DNA of 11,948 bases from Simkania sp. (GTDB lineage Bacteria > Chlamydiota > Chlamydiia > Chlamydiales > Simkaniaceae): positions 1 through 11,948 of the forward strand of contig JANQSR010000017.1 of the NCBI GenBank assembly GCA_028279205.1. Direction: 5' to 3'. Shown piece by piece: positions 1 to 6,643 of the stretch (positions within the stretch are counted from its first letter, which is position 1; each line of letters opens with the position of its first letter). Both the position numbers and the translations under genes were made by a program. Under the pieces are notes generated by a model that made no database searches, was not told the origin of the DNA, and saw only the letters and a program-made list of their open reading frames with translations.

Positions 1-496
1 CACTCTTTTTCCAAGTAGTGAAATAATTGCGAACTGTTCTCAGTGTGGAAAAATTCGGATTATTTGGAAGGGGAATACTAGCGCCCCCATTTATCAAAAA
101 AAAAATAAGCGAATTTAGAGCTTCTCGAGGTTTTTTGGCGTTTCGGGTTGTGGTCCTTTCAATAAGAGCCCATTCTTCATTGCTCATAGACCAGAGCCTC
201 GGTTCGGTTTGTCTGCGTGTCACCCCTTGCTTAAGAAAAGGCTCTTGATAGCCCAGTGGAGGGAAAAAGTCACAAGGTTCAAAATAATCTTTATCTAAAA
301 TTTTTTCGACGGGAAGATCCACGGTTGTTTTAGAGATATCTTCCCACACTCGCTCCCCACTAGCGTGAGATTCACTACCAAACCATCTTGAAAAATTTAT
401 TTGCCCAAAGGGTTTTGTCTCTTCAGGGGTTTCACCCGGAAGCGACTGAAGAACTCCTGTTGTTTGGCTGGCTTCATACCTGCTAATATTATTCAT
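1..496 (-). CDS. IS5-like transposase N-terminal region with unusual leader, partial
   Basis: Reading leftward from an ATG at 496-494, the frame stays open for 165 codons and runs off the window edge, so the C-terminus is missing. Residues from about 107 onward start with WSMSNEEWALIE and continue with REALNSLIFFLINGG and a closing TVRNYF..W. This follows the order of the helical N-terminal domain (DUF4096 type) of IS5-family transposases: L/M-s-x-E-x-W-x-x-I-E, then R-x-x-L-N-x-I-x-x-x-x-x-x-G, then T-V-x-x-Y-F-x-x-W. The usual C-x-W-R after the glycine is replaced by A-S-I-P, so this copy is divergent. The first ~105 residues are acidic and aromatic-rich and match nothing I recognise; IS5 transposases usually start near the DUF4096 domain. 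A stop lies a few codons upstream of the ATG. I see no clear Shine-Dalgarno, so the exact start is uncertain. The catalytic DDE part cannot be judged. Confidence 0.6.
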   Translation of the reverse strand, partial: MNNISRYEASQTTGVLQSLPGETPEETKPFGQINFSRWFGSESHASGERVWEDISKTTVDLPVEKILDKDYFEPCDFFPPLGYQEPFLKQGVTRRQTEPRLWSMSNEEWALIERTTTRNAKKPREALNSLIFFLINGGASIPLPNNPNFSTLRTVRNYFTTWKKS

Positions 497-625
497 GATA
501 ATACCAAGATTTATTTAAAAAAAATATTTTGTTTGTTTTATTTTATAAACTCAAGTTTCGCAAAAAAAATTCTCTTCATTTTGAGCCTCTCGTGAAAATT
601 TGTACGTACTTAAAAACTTATGGCA

Positions 626-784
626 TCACCCTACTTCCCGTGGCTCGCGTAAGGAAATTTCGCCCTCTTTGGATTTCTCTTTTGAAGAATCGGGGATCAA
701 AATCCCCCCTTTTTATGCGGGAATTTCTGAGCGTTTGACAAGAGCCCGTTTTCCGAGTGGTTTTATCTTTTCTGGTGATATCAT
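626..784 (-). pseudogene. groES: GroES (cpn10) co-chaperonin remnant
   Basis: The minus-strand frame from the ATG at 784-782 reads MISPEKIKPLGKRALVKR, then S-E-I-P-A, a TAA stop (715-713), then KGGILIPDSSKEKSKEGEI. This is the N-terminal half of GroES: the K-P-L-x-x-R-x-L-V-K-R strand, the roof/mobile-loop region, and the K-G-G-I-x-I-P-D-x-x-K-E-K-x-x-E-G-E signature. The normal acidic stretch between KR and KGG is shortened and carries the stop. Homology fades after about 43 residues, and the frame ends at a TGA (628-626). A minus-strand stretch at 538-579 reading RIFFAKLEFIK could be a scrap of the later L-F-G-K-Y-x-G-T-E segment in another frame, but this is weak. An AAGG lies about 10 bases before the ATG. 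GroES is normally ~95-100 residues, so this is a dead copy; the functional groES is expected elsewhere. No groEL follows it. Confidence 0.75.
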
Positions 785-904
785 ATGTGTGAACCTTCAA
801 TGTTTTGAGATTGCGAAATGATAATTCCTTTTTGTCGTTTTTGTCAAGGAAGAAGCGATTAGAGCCAGCAGTCTGAAGTTTGTTTTTCCAATCTTTTCCA
901 ACAA

Positions 905-1256
905 GCAAGAGTAAGCTATCGGAAAAGGAAAATCAAAGATGTCCTTTATGATGCCTTCGCAAATGGGTCAGATAAAATGTCTAGGTTTGCAGATAGGCTT
1001 CTCATAGACTTTGAAAAACTTTTTCTCTTTACCCGATATCCAGGAGTATATCTAACGAACAATGTTGCAGAAAGATCGCTTAAGACTAAGGGAGTCATTC
1101 TATAGAAAGAGCAATGTCAGTCCGGATGACCTTGAAAAAACAAGGAAAGGAAGCTGCTTAATTTTTCAGAGTACCTATCTTTCAACATTTAATTCCGAGA
1201 TCCAAGCCCCTTCAATCTAGTACCCCCCACTGAACGGATACCTAGCTCACCAGTAA
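905..1256 (+). pseudogene. IS66-family transposase C-terminal remnant, frameshifted
   Basis: From 926 one frame encodes SRFADRLLIDFEKLF, then F-T-R-Y-P-G-V-Y-L and T-N-N-V-A-E-R-S-L-K before a TAG at 1103-1105. This matches the IS66 transposase (Transposase_IS66) C-terminal region, where T/D-N-N-x-A-E-R-x-L-R holds the catalytic glutamate of the DDE triad. Homology continues in a second frame around 1132, with K-K-Q-G-K-E-A-A, a stop, then FFRVPIFQ; this corresponds to the R-Q-Q-G-R-x-x-x-x-F-L segment. A third frame at 1221-1256 reads YPPLNGYLAHQ and stop, resembling the L-N-G-Y tail of many IS66 transposases. The W/I-R-K region in between appears shortened. The three frames and two stops make it non-functional. 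The 5' boundary is not certain; nothing convincing from the transposase precedes 905. It ends 18 bp before the end of the convergent helicase gene. Confidence 0.75.
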
Positions 1257-1273
1257 AAGTTGAGACCGTTTGC

Positions 1274-4200
1274 TTAAAAGCCCCCTTCTTGGGGAGGATT
1301 GACTTTTTTTAGAAGCTCTTCGATGCGACTTTTCAATTTTCCAAACTCCCGATCTGTATCGGAAAACCAATCGGTTGACCAGATGCGGTAAATACGCCAG
1401 CCCAACCCTTCGAGGTGTTTTTGACGAATGACATCCCGCTCTCGAGCCGATTTTGAGGAGTGGTAAAAGGCGCCATCACACTCGATCCCCATGAGGTATC
1501 CGTCAGGGTATTTAGGGTGCTTTATTCCCAGATCGATCCGGTATCCAGATACGCCCACCTGCGGGTGAACTTCACATCCAATGCTTTCGAGTCTATCTTT
1601 CACGTAGATCTCAAAATCGCTGTCGGGTTCCCTGTTTATTTTCCGAGAATCGTAGTCCCCCATATCCATCATCCCAGTCGCCGCATAGGCAAGAAAACCT
1701 TTGAACGCTCTTACGCCTTCAGAGGATCTCTCACTCGTCTTGATATCCTCTGCTTTTAGGGATGTGAAAACAACCATATTTCTTTTTGCGCGTGAGAAAA
1801 GGACATTTAGACGTCTATGCCCCCCAATCTTGTTAATAGGTCCAAAATTTTGATGAACTTTCTCCTTCCCTTCTCCTTTCCCATACACAGTGGAGATGAA
1901 AATAGCATCCCTTTCATCCCCTTGGATGTTCTCAATTTTTTTAACAAAGAAGGGATAGAGTGTTGATTCCCACTTATTTCTATACTGATCGGCATCCCGA
2001 TTTTCCGTAAAGGCAGATTCCATCTTATCTTCTATCAGACTTTCTTGAGCAGCGTTCATCGTACCAATACCGAGGCTTCGATTTGGATGCCGTTTCATAA
2101 ATTCTAGGGCGTGTTTTACAACAACTTCGGCCTCTTTCTCATTCAAGCTTGATTTATAAATGGCATCATTCACATAGATCGATTTGACGCCTAGCTCGTC
2201 GGGACTTTCTACGGGGGAAGGAAAAATAAGAAGGTTACTGTTATAAAAATGGTGGTTTGAAAATGCGATCAAACTTTCATGCTCTGAGCGGTAATGCCGA
2301 CTTAACATATGGAAGGGTCTAAAAGCAGCCAAAGCCAGATCCATGATCGACTCTTCATTCAAATCTTCCTCTTCTTCCTCCTCTTCTGGTTCTGATTGAA
2401 AGAAGCTAGTCGGGGGGAGTTGTTTTGGATCCCCGACGACGATGAGCTGCTTGGTACGCACAATACTTCCAAGCGCGTCTTCTGTGCGCATTTGTGAGGC
2501 CTCGTCGATGATGACGAGATCAAAGAGAGAGTCATCAGGCTCTAGATACTGAGCAACGGCTAAAGGCGACATGAGGAAACAAGGCTTCACCTTCTGAACC
2601 GATTTTCCGGCGCGTTTTATCAGCTCTTTGATCGAGAGATGTCCGCGCTGTCTATTCACCTGTTCATAGAGCAATGCTCCCTCTGACCAGCTCTTTTTAG
2701 AACCGACTCTCCCTCCCTCTAAGGGTTCATCAAGAGAGAGTTTATGAACAAGCTCTTCTCTTCTGAGTTGTGATGTCTCTTTGTCTAGTCGCTTGATCCG
2801 ATCCCTTGCTCTCTCTAAGCTTGCGCCTTCGGCCTCAAGAACGCCCCCACAAACCTTCGAGATTTCATCAATAGAAGAGCGGGAGGTGATGTAATCAAAA
2901 GCGTTGGGCAAACTGGAAAAGTCAAGTCTCTTTTTCTTGTAGGTTTGAATCAGTCGCCCTGTTATCTCTCCATCTGTTTGATGAGACTGTTTTTCAAATT
3001 CGATCCAACATTTAAGAGATTCTTGCCTTTCCAGAGCCCATGCGAGCCGCTTGATCAGATGGGTTAGATCAACACCTAGAAAAGTAGTTTTCTCCCTCAA
3101 GGAGCAAGAGGAGAAAGAGAGTTTGAACTGATTGAAGATCGACTCCGCTCTTTCTGTTTGGCTCTTAACCAATTCGCTCAATTTTCCAATCTGATCTTTA
3201 AATCCCACCCACATTTTTTGAAGTTCTTTGTATGAAAAGGGTTCAAAATGGGGTGGTTCTTTTGTTGGCTCTCTTTCCGCCTCTTGGTAAGCCGCTTCTT
3301 TTGCCCCTTTTGCTCGTTGCAAATGGGGCAGATCTTCGCTCAAGTTGGCAAAAGTGACAGCTTCAGAGCTAGTTTTATTTTCGAGCGACTCTTTAAGCAT
3401 CTTTATTTGGTCTACTCTCTCTTCTTTTTTGCTAAAATAGGCTTCTAAAGTGATGTTCGGATCAGTCGTTTTCTTTATCTCTTCTATTTGATTTGGTTCG
3501 ACAAAAAGAGGATCACTTGCCAATTTTCTCAAAAGATCAAGCTTGTCTACATCTGCGTCTAAAAGCCACTCTCCTAATTTTTTGGAAAACGGATGACCCG
3601 ATATGTACTGTTCCTGAATGGTAATCGCCCACCTGTTGATATTCAAAAATCTTTTCAAATTAGTTTCGAGCCCTTTGAATGAAGAACCGCTTGCTTGCTG
3701 AAGTTGTCTGTTTGCTCCCATTTTTTTCGAGATATCCTCTATGATGCGTAAATCTTCAGCAGATTTTTTCTGATTGAATTTAGTGCCTGGCTTAGAACAC
3801 TTTTTGAGAAATTGCTTCGCCTGCCGATAGGATCGATTAAGGAAAGGAAGGGAGCCAGCTCGACTTAATGCGTCGATATGTTTACTGATCGCATCAACAT
3901 TTACGATCCCTGAAAGATTATACCGCTTCTCTATTTCAACAGCCTCTTCTAGAGATGGGTTGTTTTTTTTATCAATAAAGTGGCGGCTTCTTGTTAAAAG
4001 CAGTTCGTCATAGGTCAAAGAGGCGATCAACTCTGGCAGCTGAGCAACCATCCACAGGGTGCTTAGACTCTCTTTCTCAATTCCGTTGAGCAATTGACCC
4101 AAGTCGAGTTTATTGATAAGAGAGTGAACTGTTTCGCGCTGCTGCTCTTGTTCTCTTTCCAAATCAACAAGATGTTTTTCTATTCTAGAGGGGCTCATCT

Positions 4201-6406
4201 GATCGATTTGGGTCTCTTTGGCAGCGGCTAATTCTTTTTTAATCTCTTCAAATTGATCTAAGATGGTAGGATCTCTTTTTATAAATTGGATTTTACCCCA
4301 ACTAGACTCATAAGTCAGAAAATATCGGATAAAAGAGCTAAGAGCGGTCGCATCTGACCATATTTCAAGTCTATCCACCAAATACTCCTTTCCGTTCGGA
4401 TTGAAATTTTGATGAGAGTTAACCTGTGTACTCTCTTTGGACAAATTTGCCTCTAAAATCGACCTGAATGAGTTGACCTTCTCAAAAAGGGCGTGAAAAG
4501 TATTTTCATCCTTCCCCTCTAGATCGGCTAAAAGGGAGTCTTCCAGTTGGTGCAGATCGGCATCAGAAAGATCAGTAAATAGAGAGTGAAAGGCGGACTC
4601 GAACTCTTTAGATTTTAAGGAGAAACAAAGCTTCTGATTAAGGGTCTTGATCTTCTCTTGAACACGGCTAGTCTCCTGACTGAGAAAGCCCAGTTTCTCT
4701 TGAACAGTTTCAAGCTCCCCTTTCCACGCTTTGATTTCGATTATTAAGTCGGCCTGCTCAACTGAATTCAAATGAAAGTCATCAACAAATCCCCAAGGAT
4801 GCTCCCCCTCTTTGGAGAGATCGTCCACTTGCTTTTTAAGACCTGCTATTTTTTCAAGGTAATCGAGATGCTTCCTCTTTTCGATTTCGGACAAATCCGC
4901 CTTTTCAAAGGGAATTTTACATTCGTTGATCTTTGTAGGACATCCGCTGAAACGATCTTTACACTTTAAAAACTTCCACAGATGATCATAGACAGACTTT
5001 CCGTGGCTGCCCCATTTAGAGTGCAACTGATGAGTGTACTCAGAGATCAGTTCTCTTTGCCTCTTAAAGTCTTCTGATTTTAAGTCAAGCAGCCGCTGAT
5101 CGTTCGGCATCGCATCTAGCTCCAGACGTTGCTTGATCGAGTTTAAAACTTCTTTCTTGTTTGCCTTTGTCGAGTGCAACTCTAAACAGAATGGGTCTAA
5201 ACCCCCTTCGCACAAACGAGCGAATACCACATCGAGAGCAGCCTTTTTTTCAGCTAGAAAGAGCACCGATTTACCCTTGTAGAGTGCATTGGCAATAATA
5301 TTGGTGATCGTTTGCGATTTTCCCGTTCCTGGAGGCCCTTGAATTGCCAAGTTATCCCCTTTCATGACATTAACCAGGACGTTATGCTGCGAAGCATCTG
5401 CAGGAGTAAAGAGTAGGGGGACAATCTCTTCAACCTCTGGCGTGTCCACATTCCATTCTTCAGCATGATGCCCACTCGTTTGGTGATCAGATCCACCGAA
5501 GAGGGTTTGTACAATCTTATTTTCCCATATGGCTTGACCGTTAGATCGATTTTCGTTACACAAATCGTGATACATGACGAGGCGCGCAAAATGGAAGCGG
5601 CCTATAGTGATGAATCTTCGAACCTTCCATCTCGGGTCTTGTCGACCTTGTATGGATAGGTTCACCTTTTTCAGATAGCTCTCTGGGCAGTCCCCTTCGG
5701 TCCAACTTGGCAGTTCAATCCCAAATTCGTAAGATAAAATTTTTGATAGAGATAGGTTGACTTCTACGCTTTCTGAGTTTGCTTGAATAAGAAACTCTTC
5801 CCCTCTGATTGACCTCTCTTTTTCAAGGTTGATTTCAAGTGAAAGTAGTGGGGAGAGAAGCTTTCTATCTGAGTTTCGTGATTCATACCACTCTAGAAAT
5901 CCAAATGCGATGTGCAGGGTATTGACACCAGACTCTTGGATGTCTGTCTTAACGTAAGACTTCAGCTTGCGTAGCTTCTTGTTCATTTCCTCTAAGAAGA
6001 GGAAAGTTTGCACCCCTTCTGGTCTTTTTCCATTTTCCTTTTCTCTAGGATTTGGTTCGGCCATTTCATAGCTAGGATCTATTTGATGAAGGTGAGCAAT
6101 CTGGGTCTTGTTTAAATGGGGCTCATTATCTGCTGAATTAGCTTGGCTTAAGTGATTGAGAAACCCTTCTCTCTCTTCATCTGGAGAGGATTTTTCTGGA
6201 TCTGGCAGAGGGAGAAGTTTAAGAGGCTTATCACCTTCTAATAAAGCGTGGTAAAGGGAATCGAATTGTGCGTTGATAACGCGCACATGTTGATGAGAGC
6301 GTTCGCTGTGTTTAAAAGAGATCAGCTTATTTCGCTTAGATGTGTCTAATAAACGTTTCTGACACGCTTTTATCCGCTTTTTTACGTAATCTAGATTTTC
6401 GTTCAT
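1274..6406 (-). CDS. DUF4011 superfamily-1 helicase with C-terminal Vsr-like nuclease domain
   Basis: A 1710-residue protein. Residues ~5-60 carry the DUF4011 start (RLLDTSKRNKLISF, 18-31). Walker A GPPGTGKS is at 357-364, followed by motif Ia LFLAEKKAALDVVF. About 900 mostly helical, charged residues (~430-1280, likely coiled coil) separate it from motif II IIDEAS (DE at 1301-1302). Motif III GDPKQLPP is at 1325-1332, with a run of seven Glu at 1341-1347. HYRS is at 1371-1374, QGDE at 1495-1498 and the motif VI FSRAKR arginine at 1539. These are the UvrD/Upf1-like AAA_11/AAA_12 (COG1112) motifs and all look intact. Residues ~1595-1700 form a PD-(D/E)XK-type nuclease (MTES_1575/Vsr-like): RIDLG with D1625, GIECDG with E1642 and D1644, then RIWSTDWF. 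By family it is an ATP-driven nucleic-acid translocase coupled to a nuclease; defence or DNA processing is inferred. Start: the only ATG after an AT-rich leader; no clear Shine-Dalgarno. It stands alone, divergent from putA, with IS debris downstream. No frameshift was seen. Confidence 0.93.
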   Translation of the reverse strand: MNENLDYVKKRIKACQKRLLDTSKRNKLISFKHSERSHQHVRVINAQFDSLYHALLEGDKPLKLLPLPDPEKSSPDEEREGFLNHLSQANSADNEPHLNKTQIAHLHQIDPSYEMAEPNPREKENGKRPEGVQTFLFLEEMNKKLRKLKSYVKTDIQESGVNTLHIAFGFLEWYESRNSDRKLLSPLLSLEINLEKERSIRGEEFLIQANSESVEVNLSLSKILSYEFGIELPSWTEGDCPESYLKKVNLSIQGRQDPRWKVRRFITIGRFHFARLVMYHDLCNENRSNGQAIWENKIVQTLFGGSDHQTSGHHAEEWNVDTPEVEEIVPLLFTPADASQHNVLVNVMKGDNLAIQGPPGTGKSQTITNIIANALYKGKSVLFLAEKKAALDVVFARLCEGGLDPFCLELHSTKANKKEVLNSIKQRLELDAMPNDQRLLDLKSEDFKRQRELISEYTHQLHSKWGSHGKSVYDHLWKFLKCKDRFSGCPTKINECKIPFEKADLSEIEKRKHLDYLEKIAGLKKQVDDLSKEGEHPWGFVDDFHLNSVEQADLIIEIKAWKGELETVQEKLGFLSQETSRVQEKIKTLNQKLCFSLKSKEFESAFHSLFTDLSDADLHQLEDSLLADLEGKDENTFHALFEKVNSFRSILEANLSKESTQVNSHQNFNPNGKEYLVDRLEIWSDATALSSFIRYFLTYESSWGKIQFIKRDPTILDQFEEIKKELAAAKETQIDQMSPSRIEKHLVDLEREQEQQRETVHSLINKLDLGQLLNGIEKESLSTLWMVAQLPELIASLTYDELLLTRSRHFIDKKNNPSLEEAVEIEKRYNLSGIVNVDAISKHIDALSRAGSLPFLNRSYRQAKQFLKKCSKPGTKFNQKKSAEDLRIIEDISKKMGANRQLQQASGSSFKGLETNLKRFLNINRWAITIQEQYISGHPFSKKLGEWLLDADVDKLDLLRKLASDPLFVEPNQIEEIKKTTDPNITLEAYFSKKEERVDQIKMLKESLENKTSSEAVTFANLSEDLPHLQRAKGAKEAAYQEAEREPTKEPPHFEPFSYKELQKMWVGFKDQIGKLSELVKSQTERAESIFNQFKLSFSSCSLREKTTFLGVDLTHLIKRLAWALERQESLKCWIEFEKQSHQTDGEITGRLIQTYKKKRLDFSSLPNAFDYITSRSSIDEISKVCGGVLEAEGASLERARDRIKRLDKETSQLRREELVHKLSLDEPLEGGRVGSKKSWSEGALLYEQVNRQRGHLSIKELIKRAGKSVQKVKPCFLMSPLAVAQYLEPDDSLFDLVIIDEASQMRTEDALGSIVRTKQLIVVGDPKQLPPTSFFQSEPEEEEEEEDLNEESIMDLALAAFRPFHMLSRHYRSEHESLIAFSNHHFYNSNLLIFPSPVESPDELGVKSIYVNDAIYKSSLNEKEAEVVVKHALEFMKRHPNRSLGIGTMNAAQESLIEDKMESAFTENRDADQYRNKWESTLYPFFVKKIENIQGDERDAIFISTVYGKGEGKEKVHQNFGPINKIGGHRRLNVLFSRAKRNMVVFTSLKAEDIKTSERSSEGVRAFKGFLAYAATGMMDMGDYDSRKINREPDSDFEIYVKDRLESIGCEVHPQVGVSGYRIDLGIKHPKYPDGYLMGIECDGAFYHSSKSARERDVIRQKHLEGLGWRIYRIWSTDWFSDTDREFGKLKSRIEELLKKVNPPQEGGF

Positions 6407-6643
6407 TTAATTAAATTAATTAATTTATCTCTGCAATAATAAGGCTATTAATATTAAAATGTAAATGCAATATATCATTTTAATTAATTTAACGAGTGAA
6501 AGTAGAATTATATTTTACACCAATGAAATGACATAAAAAACAGAGAATTATAAATAGAGAGATACAAAAAAAAAGTTTTTAAGGTAATAGATATAGTATA
6601 TCAGGTTCGATGAAACAGCTAGAGCAAAAACAGAGAGAGGTTG
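6407..6643. promoter_or_regulatory. AT-rich divergent intergenic region between helicase and putA
   Basis: This 237-bp spacer must hold the promoters of both divergent genes. It is far richer in A and T than the flanking genes. A perfect 16-bp palindrome, TAAATTAATTAATTTA, lies at 6412-6427, just 6 bp upstream of the helicase ATG. Its core TTAATTAATTTA recurs at 6480-6491, a 64-bp direct spacing. On the helicase side a TTGCAT at about 6467-6472 (minus strand) could be a -35 element; I cannot place a convincing -10 at the right distance. On the putA side TATAGT near 6592 is -10-like, without a clear -35. No transcription-factor site can be named. Promoter presence is inferred from gene orientation. 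Confidence 0.4.
6633..6640 (+). promoter_or_regulatory. Purine-rich ribosome binding site deciding putA start
   Basis: A run of GAGAGAGG ends three bases before the ATG at 6644 and immediately before a TTG at 6641. The same frame is closed by a TAG at 6620-6622, so translation must begin at one of these two codons. The pairing is weak and the spacing to the ATG is short, but no other start is available nearby. I favour ATG 6644. Confidence 0.5.

Noticed and set aside
27..248. 73-residue plus-strand open frame at the left end
   Set aside because: It is the antisense shadow of the minus-strand IS5-like frame, which has recognisable domain homology.
692..714. GGGGAT-CAAA-ATCCCC hairpin followed by a T run, resembling a plus-strand terminator
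   Set aside because: It falls exactly on the GroES codons for GGILIPD read from the other strand, and no plus-strand gene ends just before it. The palindrome is best explained by the coding remnant.
618..908. 96-residue minus-strand open frame
   Set aside because: It runs in a different frame over the GroES remnant, shows no recognisable motif and has biased, low-quality composition.
1274..6406. The helicase as a housekeeping UvrD/Rep or RecB protein
   Set aside because: The DUF4011 start, the DEAS motif II and the Vsr-like nuclease end fit COG1112 proteins, and no RecB or UvrD-specific C-terminal features are seen.
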